Below are positions 27,209 to 34,995 of a stretch of DNA of 48,593 nucleotides, piece by piece. The translations under genes and the position numbers were made by a program. Each line of letters opens with the position of its first letter. Positions within the stretch are counted from its first letter, which is position 1. The stretch is from positions 1 to 48,593 of the forward strand of contig CAZBRS010000044.1 in the NCBI GenBank assembly GCA_964494475.1. Reading direction: 5' to 3'. The notes beneath the pieces are model-generated. The model searched no databases, was not told where the DNA came from, and was given only the letters and a program-made list of their open reading frames with translations. The DNA comes from CAZBRS01 sp964494475 (GTDB lineage Bacteria > Myxococcota_A > UBA9042 > CAZBRS01).

Positions 27209-29196
27209 GGCCCGGGCGTGCCGGGCGAGATGGGGTTGATGGGCTTCAGGTCGAGGCCCGCGGGGTACCCGTACGAAACGTAGTTGTCGACACCGTACAC
27301 GTAGACGCCCACCGGTCGATCGGCGCGCACCGTGTGCACGCCATCGGCGATCTGGAAGCGCGCCGTGCGCGCCGTGCTCGACCCTATGGCGTGTCCCCAG
27401 AGCGCCGGATCGACCTCCACGTCGTCGAGGGTGACCGTGGCCTCCTCGGGGGCGATGAGCGTCACGTAGTCGCGAGCGTACTTGTCGGGCGCCAGGAACA
27501 CGTACTCGGTGCGGAACTGCTCCTCGGGCACGACCAGCAGGAACGACGGGTCGCCCATGCCGTCCTCGATCTGCTGGGCCTGCTGCGACGTGAGGAACTG
27601 CCCCACCATGACCGGCTTCTTCGCCACGAGCTCGAAGTCGTCGGCGGTCTCCCGGGCCTGGAAGTCGACCCACTCGCCGGCGTTCAGCACCGGGATGTCC
27701 TGCTGCACGGGGAAGGTGGTGACCTGGGTGCCATCTTCGGCGGCGATCACGCGCCACACGTCCTGCTCGAAGCCCTGCTGGTAGCTCTGGGCGCACAGGT
27801 AGCGCTTGCCCCAGGTCTTGACCGGGAAGAGCTGCTCCTCGAGGTGATCGGCGCAGCAGGTGTTGAACTGGAGGCACTCGTCGTGCGATTCGCAGGGGGT
27901 CTCGCCGTCGCCCTCGCACACGCCGTTCGTGCAGTGGTTCGTGTTCGGCGCGTTCGACGCCTCGCTGCCGCCGAAGACGGCCACGGGTTTCGAAGACTTG
28001 ATCTCGGAGCCCGTCAGGTCGGCGCCGGTGGCGTCGGTCTCGAGGTTCAACACGTCGTACTGCTTGAGCGTGCGCAGCACGGAGTCGCCGGGCAGCATGC
28101 GCGCCAGGCCCGACGTGGCGCCGACCAGCGTGGGGGCGGTCACGCGCACCTCGACCTTGGTCTCGCCCGCCTGCACGGCGATGACCGTCAGGTAGCTGCG
28201 CAGTGTGGCAAAGGTCTGCTCGCGCGTCATCACGAAGTACCACGTGCCGAACACGTTCGACGGCAGGAGCAGCGAGGCGTCGTTCGAGAACACGCCCACG
28301 TTGGTGAGCGGGTTGAACTGGTAGGCCGTGACGGGGATCGAACTGTGCACGTGGTAGGCCAGGGGGGCCTGCACCGAGCCGTTCACGTCGCGGCGCGGCA
28401 GGTTGAAGATGCGCAGCTCGCCGGGCCCGATGGGGCTGGTCGGGAAGAGGCTCTTCCAGCCCTCGACCGGATCGTGGAGCTCACCCAGCACGGGCTGCAC
28501 GCTGGCCGTGGCCTCGTCGTACTGGTCGATCGTGACGGTGGCCGGGAACGAGGGGTGCGGGTTCGACACCACGATGGCGAACTGCTGGCCGTGCGCGTCG
28601 AGGTAGCCGTCTTCGCCCCCCGGGACGAAGGCGTTGTCGAGATCGGCGCCCCAGTAGTCGCAGCCCAGGTAGGTGTCCCACTTGAGGCTGAGGTCGCACA
28701 GGCGCATGCACGTGCCCAGGGAGCACACCTGGCCCGTGAGGGGGCCGTCGCAGTCGGTGTACAGCCGCCACTGCTGACCCGTGTCGTCGCACTGCCAGAC
28801 CTCGTCCTCGTCGCGGCAGGCCCGCTCGCCCGGGTAGCAACGCGTGCAGGCGCCGGCCAGGCAGAGCCCCTGGCCGCCCGTCTCGGAGACGCAGTCGACC
28901 GGCGCGAGCCCCGCGCCGTCGTCGAGGCAGACCAGCACGGCCAGGCCGTCGACGGCGCAGCCGTAGCGCTTGCCGGGCCAGCACGTGGCGCCGTCGGGGG
29001 GCGGGGCGTCGGGCGGTTGCAGGTCGGGCGCCTCGAGGTCACCCGTGGCGTCCACGAGGATCCCATCGATCAGGCCGTCGGTTGGCGTCTCGCGGCCCGC
29101 CACGTCGGCGAAGGTGAGGTCCGGGCCGCTCCCGCCGGAGCACGCCACGGGCGCGGCGACCAGGATCAGCAGGAGGCAGGTGACGACGAGGCGCAT
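27205..29196 (-). CDS. IgGFc-binding-family lipoprotein
   Basis: Protein of 663 residues. The start at 29196 gives a signal ending in AAPVACSGG (probable lipid Cys); a longer frame upstream is rejected because it would run through the promoter at 29222-29250. A Pro/Asp-rich linker and a small Cys-rich region (CYPGERACRDEDEVWQC) follow. The rest matches the IgGFc-binding N-terminal domain family: PLAYHVHSSIPVTAYQFNPL, SNDASLLLP, WGKRYLCAQSYQQG, VWRVIAAEDGTQV and VYGVDNYVSYGYPAG. The name comes from the mucus protein FCGBP; in bacteria these are uncharacterised surface proteins, and IgG binding should not be assumed. It is translationally coupled to the propeller lipoprotein gene. Confidence 0.88.
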   Translation of the reverse strand: MRLVVTCLLLILVAAPVACSGGSGPDLTFADVAGRETPTDGLIDGILVDATGDLEAPDLQPPDAPPPDGATCWPGKRYGCAVDGLAVLVCLDDGAGLAPVDCVSETGGQGLCLAGACTRCYPGERACRDEDEVWQCDDTGQQWRLYTDCDGPLTGQVCSLGTCMRLCDLSLKWDTYLGCDYWGADLDNAFVPGGEDGYLDAHGQQFAIVVSNPHPSFPATVTIDQYDEATASVQPVLGELHDPVEGWKSLFPTSPIGPGELRIFNLPRRDVNGSVQAPLAYHVHSSIPVTAYQFNPLTNVGVFSNDASLLLPSNVFGTWYFVMTREQTFATLRSYLTVIAVQAGETKVEVRVTAPTLVGATSGLARMLPGDSVLRTLKQYDVLNLETDATGADLTGSEIKSSKPVAVFGGSEASNAPNTNHCTNGVCEGDGETPCESHDECLQFNTCCADHLEEQLFPVKTWGKRYLCAQSYQQGFEQDVWRVIAAEDGTQVTTFPVQQDIPVLNAGEWVDFQARETADDFELVAKKPVMVGQFLTSQQAQQIEDGMGDPSFLLVVPEEQFRTEYVFLAPDKYARDYVTLIAPEEATVTLDDVEVDPALWGHAIGSSTARTARFQIADGVHTVRADRPVGVYVYGVDNYVSYGYPAGLDLKPINPISPGTPGP

Positions 29197-29221
29197 GCGA
29201 CCGTCCAGGCAGGGCCCTGGA

Positions 29222-29250
29222 AGTATAGGTGTGACGGAGACATGATTCAA
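29222..29250 (-). promoter_or_regulatory. Promoter of the IgGFc-family/propeller operon
   Basis: Read on the minus strand: TTGAAT (29250-29245), 17 bases, TATACT (29227-29222), close to consensus. It lies in the 64 bases after the stop of the gene ending at 29261. It shows that this two-gene unit can be transcribed separately and fixes its start at 29196. Confidence 0.68.
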
Positions 29251-29260
29251 CGCGACCCGA

Positions 29261-30964
29261 TCACAACCAATGAGCGCCGTTGATCCGGGTCACGATCTCC
29301 AGCAGGCTCAAGGCCTTCACCTGGCTCCATTTGGCGGCCGTCAGCACCTTCGTGGCGCCCACGAAGTCGAGGTCTCCGTGGCAGCCGACCTCGGTCTCGG
29401 CGTCGCACCCGGCGAAGACCCCCGCCACGCCGCAGTACAGCGTCGCGTCGAGGGCCTGCACGGCCGCTTCGGCGTCTGGCGCGTCCTTCTTCACGCACAG
29501 CTCGTAGAACTCAAAAAGTTGTGCGTTTTCCTGGTCGAAGCCGAGCTTCAGTGCGTCGTAGGTGCGCACGAGGAACGAAGCGTTCCAGGGCGTCGGGTAG
29601 TCGGCGCACTGGTAGTCGGTGAGCTCGTACGCCCGGGCCACGCCGTACGTGTAGCCGGGGTAGCCGTCGGTCGTCTCGCCCTGGCGCAGCACCGCGCCCC
29701 ACTCGGTGGCCGTGATCTGGCCGGCCGCGAGCAGCTGCACCGGGGGTTGCACGCCCAGGCCGCAGGTCATCTCGAAGGGCTCGCAGGCGGAGGGCAGGAA
29801 CGTGGCCGTGGGGCAGTACGTCGTGCCGTCGCAGTCGTACCAGGGCGACGACTGGGCGGCGGCCTGGGCGAAGAAGAGCGGCCAGCCGCCGTACGTGGGC
29901 CACACGACGACGACCAGGTCGGTCCACCACGGCCAGTGGCGCTCGGCGAACAGGCGCACCTGCTGGCCCACGGCCAGGGGCGGGAAGAGGCCCGCCGGGA
30001 GCTCGATCTGGACCTTCAGCACCGTGGAGTCCGCCAACTGGAAGGTGATCTGCCGGCCGCCCGTGCCGACGTCGGGCTCGGGCTCGTCGATGCCCAGGAT
30101 CTCGGCGTCGCCCGAGACCGTGTCGGCCCCGCCCATGCCCTCTCCGTCGCCGGGGAAGACGGCCCACAGCTGGAAGGGCGCGAGCTCGGGGAGCGGGTCG
30201 CAGGGCTTCTTCACGCACGCGGTCTGGCACTCGGCGACGGTCTGGAACGTGAGGTCGCAGAAAGGTTCGCAGGCACAGCAGCCGGGGCAGGTCTCGACGC
30301 ACGCCGTGCCATCCCAGAGGACGAGGTTGGCCGCGTCGCACCACTCTCCGATCCAGGAGGGGTCGAGCGCCGTGCAGCCGGGGCCCGCGTCGACGCAGAG
30401 CCCGGGGCCCTCGTAGGCCAGGTCGCAGTCGACGAGGCAGGGGCACACCGCGGCGCCGTGGCACTCCTGGCCGGAGGCGCAGTCGGCGTCGCGCCAGCAC
30501 CAGCCCTCCTTGGCCACGGTCCGGCACACGCCGGTGACGTCGGCGCCACCCCAGCCGGGCAGGGCGCAGACCTGGGCCACGGGCGACGCCAGGATCGCGC
30601 AATCGGCGTCGGTCAGGCAGCAGCCGGGGGGAACGGTCACGTCGACCGGCACGTCGAGGGGCACGTCGGCGGCGGTGTCCGCGGGAGTGTCGGCCGGCAC
30701 GTCGAAGGGCACGTCGACGGGAACGTCGACCGGCGCGTCGATGGGAACGTCGGCCGGGGCGTCCGAGGGAATGTCGGCCGGGGCGTCGAGGGGAACGTCG
30801 GCCGGGGCGTCCGAGGGAATGTCGGCCGGGGTGTCCGACGCCGTGTCGCGGCCGGTGTCGGCTGACCCGTCGCCCTCGGTGTCCGAACCGCTCGCATCGG
30901 TCTCGCACCCCGCAGAGAGGCTGAGCAGGCCCGCCAGCAGCATCGCGGCCCATCGTCGGCGCAT
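29261..30964 (-). CDS. Lipoprotein with DxP-repeat linker and Cys-rich domains
   Basis: Protein of 567 residues. ATG at 30964 after GAGGAG; the signal ends in LSAGC. Next is a 75-residue linker of nearly pure Asp-Ala/Val-Pro units (DAPADVPLDAPADIPSD and similar), which should be extended and negatively charged. Cys-rich segments follow (CCLTDADC, CWRDADCASGQEC, CPGCCACEPFC), then a beta-rich domain of about 170 residues (for example VLKVQIELPAG) and a helical C-terminal part with scattered cysteines. No enzyme motif is seen and the family is not recognised. The linker plus lipid anchor suggests display of a folded head domain at a distance from the membrane. Confidence 0.8.
   Translation of the reverse strand: MRRRWAAMLLAGLLSLSAGCETDASGSDTEGDGSADTGRDTASDTPADIPSDAPADVPLDAPADIPSDAPADVPIDAPVDVPVDVPFDVPADTPADTAADVPLDVPVDVTVPPGCCLTDADCAILASPVAQVCALPGWGGADVTGVCRTVAKEGWCWRDADCASGQECHGAAVCPCLVDCDLAYEGPGLCVDAGPGCTALDPSWIGEWCDAANLVLWDGTACVETCPGCCACEPFCDLTFQTVAECQTACVKKPCDPLPELAPFQLWAVFPGDGEGMGGADTVSGDAEILGIDEPEPDVGTGGRQITFQLADSTVLKVQIELPAGLFPPLAVGQQVRLFAERHWPWWTDLVVVVWPTYGGWPLFFAQAAAQSSPWYDCDGTTYCPTATFLPSACEPFEMTCGLGVQPPVQLLAAGQITATEWGAVLRQGETTDGYPGYTYGVARAYELTDYQCADYPTPWNASFLVRTYDALKLGFDQENAQLFEFYELCVKKDAPDAEAAVQALDATLYCGVAGVFAGCDAETEVGCHGDLDFVGATKVLTAAKWSQVKALSLLEIVTRINGAHWL
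30749..30820 (-). repeat. Short tandem 24-base repeats coding the DxP linker
   Basis: Three consecutive 24-base units. The first (30749-30772) and third (30797-30820) are identical and the middle one differs at a few bases. They encode the alternating DxPADIPS/DxPADVPL units. Looser copies extend on both sides (about 30640-30845). Slippage at such repeats would change linker length in multiples of eight residues without breaking the frame. Confidence 0.8.
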
Positions 30965-31065
30965 GGTCGTCTCCTCGTCATCAGGTGCGTCCAAGAGCAT
31001 AGAGAGGAATGGGCGGGGGCGCCAGGAGCGTGACGCGTCTCGGGCCCTCGCCGCGCACGACCCGG

Positions 31066-31095
31066 TTGACAGCCCGGGGCGGGCCGGACGATCAT
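31066..31095 (+). promoter_or_regulatory. Promoter of moaD-moaE
   Basis: A perfect TTGACA (31066-31071) is followed after 18 bases by GATCAT (31090-31095), a weaker -10. It lies about 27 bases before the moaD ATG. The 157-base region between this gene pair and the divergent lipoprotein gene holds nothing else recognisable. Confidence 0.5.
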
Positions 31096-31121
31096 CGCGG
31101 CCGACCCTGGGGGAGCCCACC

Positions 31122-31367
31122 ATGCGCGTGACCGTTCGTCTGTTCGCTCGCCTGCGCGAGCTCGCCGGGACCCAGGCGCTCGTGCTGGACCTGGCCGAGG
31201 GTGCGACCGTGGGCGCGGCGCTCGACGAGGTCGTGCGCCGGTACCCGGTGCTCGGACCCCAGCGCGCCATCGTGACGGCCGCCTGCAATGCTGCGCACAC
31301 CGGCTTCGACCGCGCGCTCGCCGGGGGCGACGAGGTCGCGTTGTTCCCGCCGTTCTCGGGCGGATGA
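31122..31367 (+). CDS. moaD: Molybdopterin synthase small subunit MoaD
   Basis: Protein of 81 residues with the ubiquitin-like beta-grasp fold of MoaD/ThiS: MRVTVRLFARLRELAGT at the start, the ALFPPFSGG end and the essential C-terminal Gly-Gly. The terminal glycine is adenylated and thiocarboxylated and delivers sulfur for conversion of cyclic pyranopterin monophosphate to molybdopterin. The ATG at 31122 follows GGGAGCC. The moaE gene follows at once, so the two subunits of the synthase are made together. A longer frame upstream is ignored because the family begins with this Met. Confidence 0.93.
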   Translation: MRVTVRLFARLRELAGTQALVLDLAEGATVGAALDEVVRRYPVLGPQRAIVTAACNAAHTGFDRALAGGDEVALFPPFSGG

Positions 31368-31375
31368 GGAGGAAC

Positions 31376-31777
31376 ATGGGCCCCGAAGTCTGGCTCGGAG
31401 AAGCGCCGCTCGACCTGTCTCTGCCTTCGTGGCCCGACACCGAGACGGGGGCGCACGTCAGGTTCCTCGGGCTCGTCAGGGGTTCGCTCGAGGGCAAGCC
31501 CGTGCTGCGCTTGCGGTACGAGGCCTACCCCGAGATGGCCGCAGCCGAGCTCGGGGCGCTGGGGCAAGAGGTCGCCGCCCGCTTCGGCGTGCGCGGCGTG
31601 CGTCTGCTGCACCGCCTGGGCGAGGTGCCCGTGGGCGAGGCCGCGCTGCTGGTCGACGTGGCGGGCACGCACCGCGCCGAGACCTTCGCCGCTTGCGGCT
31701 GGCTGGTCGACCAGGTCAAGGCGCGCGTCCCCATCTGGAAGAAAGAGCTGCTCGCCGACGGCGAGGCCTGGGTGTGA
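31376..31777 (+). CDS. moaE: Molybdopterin synthase catalytic subunit MoaE
   Basis: Protein of 133 residues. The family signatures are present: GAHVRFLGLVRG (near the usual GAxxxFxGxVR), LRYEAYPEMA, LLHRLGEVPVGEAALLVDV and VPIWKKEL with the catalytic lysines. It forms a heterotetramer with MoaD and inserts two sulfurs into the pterin precursor of the molybdenum cofactor. The start at 31376 has AGGAGG directly before it; an ATG at 31364 overlapping the moaD stop (ATGA) is the alternative and would add four residues. No other molybdenum cofactor gene lies in the window. Confidence 0.93.
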   Translation: MGPEVWLGEAPLDLSLPSWPDTETGAHVRFLGLVRGSLEGKPVLRLRYEAYPEMAAAELGALGQEVAARFGVRGVRLLHRLGEVPVGEAALLVDVAGTHRAETFAACGWLVDQVKARVPIWKKELLADGEAWV

Positions 31778-31805
31778 GGCGCGCGGCCTTCGTGTGCGGT
31801 ATGTA

Positions 31806-31827
31806 GGGGCAATTCACGAATTGCCCC
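31806..31827. repeat. Palindromic REP-like element
   Basis: A perfect 10-base inverted repeat, GGGGCAATTC and GAATTGCCCC, separated by AC, lies between moaE and the TMTC-like gene. There is no T tract, so it is not a classical terminator. The sequence is AT-rich in its centre, unlike the surroundings. From memory, similar GGGGC(A/G)ATTC palindromes occur as dispersed repeats in other bacteria; this needs a genome-wide search. Confidence 0.6.
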
Positions 31828-31838
31828 CTGGGGGTGCC

Positions 31839-33605
31839 GTGTCGGTCGCGAGGTTCCACGTCGTTGCCGTGCTCGCGCTCGCTGCCGGCACGCTCGCGCT
31901 GTACGCGCACGTGCTGGGGCACGGCTACGTGTTCGACGACGCCGCTGCGGTGGTCGACAACCCCGTGGTGGCGTCGGGTACGCTCGGTGACATCTTCTCG
32001 CACGACTACTGGGGCGGCCGGCGGGGCCACCGGCACGTGACCACCTACCGGCCGCTGACCACGCTGACCTTCCGCCTGGAGCGCGCGGCCTTCGGCCCCG
32101 ACCCCGGCGTCGGCCACGCCGTGAGCCTGGCGCTGCACGTGGCGGCCACGCTGCTGGTGTACGGCCTGGTGCTCGCGTTCCGGGGCCCGCGTCCGCTGGC
32201 GTTGGCCGCGGCCGCGCTCTTCGCGGTGCACCCGGTGCACGTCGAGGCCGTGGTGGGCGTCGTGAACCGCGCCGAGTTGCTGGCCTTCGTGCTGGCCGTG
32301 GGCAGCCTGCTGCTCTGGCGGAGGGGACTGCGGAGCGCTGCCCTGGCCGCCTTCGGCGCCGGCCTGCTCGCCAAGGAGAACGCGGTCACGGTGCTGCCCC
32401 TGCTGGTCCTCGCCGACTGGCTGGGGGGCACCGGCACGCCCATGCCCCTCCGTTGGCGGCCCAAGCTCGCGCGCCTGGGGTCGCGCTTCGCCCCCTTCGT
32501 GGCGCTGGTCGTCGGTATGCTGTTGCTGCGGGCCCGGGTGCTCCCGGCCGTGCTGGGGGGCGCCATCCCCGCCGCCGACAACCCCATGGTCGACGCGGGC
32601 TGGCCTTCGCGCGTGCTCACGCCCCTGAAGACGCTCGCCTTTGCCCTGCGCCAGGGCCTGCTGCCCGCGCAGCTGTCGCCCGACTGGTCGGCCAACGCCC
32701 TGACGCCCGCGGGCTGGGCCGACCCCTGGGCCTGGGCGGGCCTGGCGGCGCTGGTCGCCCTGGTGGCGGCCCTCTGGGCGCTCCGGCACCGGGCCCCGGC
32801 GGTGTCGCTGGGGCTCGTGGCCTTCCTGGTCACGTGGTCGGTCAGCTCGAACGTCCCCTTCCTCTCGACCATCCTGTACGCCGACCGCGCCCTCTACCTG
32901 CCGTCGCTCGGCCTGGCCGTGGCGCTGGCGGCCGTGGTCGGTGACGTGGCGGCCGCCTCGCGGCGAGCGTGGCCCGCCTGGGGGGCCTTCGGGCTGTACC
33001 TGGCGCTGCTGGCGGTCTCGAACGTCGACTACGCCAGGGCCTGGGCCACCGACCGTGCGCTCTTCGAGCACGCGGTCAAGGCCGCGCCCCAGAGCGCCCG
33101 CGCCCACGCCAACCTGGGCGCCGCCCTCGGCGACGCGGGCGAACTGGCCGCCTCCGAGGCCCACCTGCGCACGGCCCTGCGCCTCGACCCCCACGACGTG
33201 CAGACCCGCGCCAACCTGGGGGCCCAGCTGCTCACCCAGGGCCGGCTCCTCGAGGCCGAGCGCCAGCTGCTCCAGGCCGCGGCCCTCGACGGCGGGCTGG
33301 CCGACGCCTGGGTGAACCTGGCCCAGCTGCGGCTGCGCCAGGGTCGCCCCGCCGACGCGCTGCCAGCGGCCCTGAAGGCCACTGCCCTGGCCCCGGCCGA
33401 GCCCGTGGCCTGGGAGAACCTGGGCGCCGCGCGCCTCGGCACGGGCGACCTCGACGGCGGCGTCGAGGCGCTGCTCACGGCCCTGCAGAAGGGGCCTCGG
33501 AATCCAGAGGGGATCCGCGCGAACCTGGAGCGGTTGGGGCGGCAGACGGGGACTTGGGAGCAGATTCGATCGCGGATGGGGAGCACTGCGCGCGGGGCCC
33601 GCTGA
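31839..33605 (+). CDS. TMTC-like membrane GT-C protein with C-terminal TPRs
   Basis: Protein of 588 residues. The N-terminal two thirds has about ten hydrophobic segments and the motif series of the TMTC/DUF1736 family: YVFDDAAAVVDNPVV with the conserved Asp pair in the first periplasmic loop, TTYRPLTTLTFRLE, HPVHVEAVVGVVNRAE and LLAKENAVTVLPLL. The last 180 residues are TPR repeats (AHANLGAALGDAGELAASE, and three more). Eukaryotic TMTC proteins are O-mannosyltransferases using a lipid-linked sugar; a glycosyltransferase role in the periplasm is inferred. The GTG at 31839 is used because a longer frame would run through the palindromic element at 31806-31827. It probably belongs to its own transcript. 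Confidence 0.83.
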   Translation: MSVARFHVVAVLALAAGTLALYAHVLGHGYVFDDAAAVVDNPVVASGTLGDIFSHDYWGGRRGHRHVTTYRPLTTLTFRLERAAFGPDPGVGHAVSLALHVAATLLVYGLVLAFRGPRPLALAAAALFAVHPVHVEAVVGVVNRAELLAFVLAVGSLLLWRRGLRSAALAAFGAGLLAKENAVTVLPLLVLADWLGGTGTPMPLRWRPKLARLGSRFAPFVALVVGMLLLRARVLPAVLGGAIPAADNPMVDAGWPSRVLTPLKTLAFALRQGLLPAQLSPDWSANALTPAGWADPWAWAGLAALVALVAALWALRHRAPAVSLGLVAFLVTWSVSSNVPFLSTILYADRALYLPSLGLAVALAAVVGDVAAASRRAWPAWGAFGLYLALLAVSNVDYARAWATDRALFEHAVKAAPQSARAHANLGAALGDAGELAASEAHLRTALRLDPHDVQTRANLGAQLLTQGRLLEAERQLLQAAALDGGLADAWVNLAQLRLRQGRPADALPAALKATALAPAEPVAWENLGAARLGTGDLDGGVEALLTALQKGPRNPEGIRANLERLGRQTGTWEQIRSRMGSTARGAR

Positions 33606-33639
33606 CGCCGCCCTCCGCTCAGGGGTTCTCTCGGCCAGC

Positions 33640-33665
33640 GGGGGGCCTATTTGTCGATGCCCCCC
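33640..33665. terminator. Possible terminator between convergent genes
   Basis: A 7-base stem, GGGGGGC (33640-33646) with GCCCCCC (33659-33665), and a 12-base loop. The following TTCATTTCTTCT gives a weak T-rich tail on the plus strand. It lies between the stop codons of the TMTC-like gene and the AlaX-like gene and may serve both. Confidence 0.45.
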
Positions 33666-33666
33666 T

Positions 33667-34857
33667 TCATTTCTTCTCGTCAGACTCCGCTTCCTTGGTA
33701 CGCTTCAGGAACTCCACCGCCTCCCCCCGCCTCGCCAGATCCCCCGCCTTGCCCTGGTACATCCCCCGGCCCCCGCCGCCCTTGCCTCCGAGCAGCGCGG
33801 CCACCTCGGGCCCGACCGCGGTCACCAGTGCCTCGGGGCCGGCCAGCAGGAAGAAGCCGTCAGTGGTGCCTCCGGTCACGAGCAGCGTGAGGTCGGGGCG
33901 GCTCTTGCGCGCGGCGTTCGCGATGGTGCGGGCGAACTCCATGGTGGCGTCGTCGCGGTGCAGCGCGGCCACGGGGCCCCCGCCGGCCAGGCCGGCGCCC
34001 AGGGCCTCGGCCAACTCGGCCGACAGCGCCCGGCGCGCCTTCTCGGCGTCCTTCAGGTCGCTCTGCAGCTTGGCCACCACGCGCAGGTGCTCGGCGGGGC
34101 CGGCCGATGTGAGGTGCGTGAGGGCGCGGTCCTTGTCATCGGCGGCGCCGAGCGCCCGGAGCACGCGCCCGCCGGCCCGGAAGAACACGCGCGTGCCGCG
34201 CGAGAGCTTCTCGGTGCCTTGCAGCTTGAGGGCCTGCAGTTCGGCGGTGTTCGTCACGTGGGTGCCGCCGCAGGTGTTGAGGTCGAGCCCCTCGATCTCG
34301 ATCAGGCGCAGGGGCCCCTCGAGCCCTTCGGGGAGCCGCCGCGAGCGCACGGGCATGGCTGCCGCCTGCTCGCGCGTGACGAGGTGCACGCGAACGGCGC
34401 GCGCCTCGCGTACGGCCTCGTTCACGGCGGCTTCCAGCGCCGCCAGGGTCTCGGGGGCCACGTGGCCGGCGTCGAACTCGACGTCGCTCTGCTCGGCGCC
34501 CAGGTGGAAGGCGATGGTCGCGAGGCCGAAGCGCGCGAGCGCCACGGCCGTGATCAGGTGCTGGCCCGAGTGCTGCTGCATCAGGTCGAGGCGCCGCGCC
34601 CAATCGACCTCGATGGTCACCTCTCCCGCCACCGGGGCGGCCACCACGTGCTCCACGCCCCCGTCCTCGCGGCGTCGGAGCTCGAGCACGGGCTGTCCGG
34701 CGAGGGTGCCGGCGTCGCTCGGCTGCCCGCCGCCCTCGGGGAAGAGCACGGTCTCGGCGGGGATCACGGCGAAGCCGCCCTCGCAGGGCTCACACGCCAG
34801 CACGCGGGCGGTCACGTGGGTCTGTCGCGCGTCGGTCAGGCACAGCAGGGTCGTCAC
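33667..34857 (-). CDS. Alanyl-tRNA editing protein (AlaX-type, with DHHA1 domain)
   Basis: Protein of 396 residues. It corresponds to the editing and C-terminal parts of alanyl-tRNA synthetase without the aminoacylation domain: LFPEGGGQPSDAG (editing core), QHSGQHL (HxxxH zinc site), LNTCGGTHVTNT (CxxxH zinc site), a coiled segment (about 255-300) and the DHHA1 domain ending in GGKGGGGRGMYQGKA. It hydrolyses mischarged Ser- or Gly-tRNAAla in trans. This is the long AlaX-L form. The start is a GTG at 34857 with a GAGGTGG site, downstream of a clear promoter at 34887-34915. The C-terminal tail is short and lysine-rich. Confidence 0.92.
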   Translation of the reverse strand: MTTLLCLTDARQTHVTARVLACEPCEGGFAVIPAETVLFPEGGGQPSDAGTLAGQPVLELRRREDGGVEHVVAAPVAGEVTIEVDWARRLDLMQQHSGQHLITAVALARFGLATIAFHLGAEQSDVEFDAGHVAPETLAALEAAVNEAVREARAVRVHLVTREQAAAMPVRSRRLPEGLEGPLRLIEIEGLDLNTCGGTHVTNTAELQALKLQGTEKLSRGTRVFFRAGGRVLRALGAADDKDRALTHLTSAGPAEHLRVVAKLQSDLKDAEKARRALSAELAEALGAGLAGGGPVAALHRDDATMEFARTIANAARKSRPDLTLLVTGGTTDGFFLLAGPEALVTAVGPEVAALLGGKGGGGRGMYQGKAGDLARRGEAVEFLKRTKEAESDEKK

Positions 34858-34886
34858 GGGCCACCTCGGGGCGGGGGATCGGCGTG

Positions 34887-34915
34887 ACCGTACAGGCGCC
34901 CGACGGCGCGCGCAA
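34887..34915 (-). promoter_or_regulatory. Promoter of the alanyl-tRNA editing gene
   Basis: Read on the minus strand: TTGCGC (34915-34910), 17 bases, TACGGT (34892-34887). The predicted mRNA start is about 25 bases before the GTG. It is divergent from the promoter at 34936-34964. Confidence 0.55.
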
Positions 34916-34935
34916 GAGGAGGGGTTCAGGCCCGC

Positions 34936-34964
34936 TTGACGCTCTCCGACGCCGATGCCAGACT
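34936..34964 (+). promoter_or_regulatory. Promoter of the DUF454 gene
   Basis: TTGACG (34936-34941), 17 bases, CAGACT (34959-34964). It occupies what would be the 5' end of a longer reading frame and so supports starting the protein at 34996. Confidence 0.55.
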
Positions 34965-34995
34965 CATGTGGCTACTCGGGGTCCCGGATGTCGTC

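Noticed and set aside
29197..29250. Longer N-terminus for the IgGFc-family protein starting at 29250
   Set aside because: It would lie across a near-consensus promoter (29222-29250) and place 18 residues before the signal peptide.
31794..31838. N-terminal extension of the TMTC-like protein reading GAIHELP
   Set aside because: These codons are the palindromic element at 31806-31827; the family N-terminus begins after the GTG at 31839.
31778..31838. Rho-independent terminator after moaE
   Set aside because: The palindrome lacks a T tract on either strand, so it is listed as a repeat rather than a terminator.
34936..34995. Longer N-terminus for the DUF454 protein
   Set aside because: The segment contains the -35 and -10 boxes of its own promoter, and the family starts at the Met encoded at 34996.
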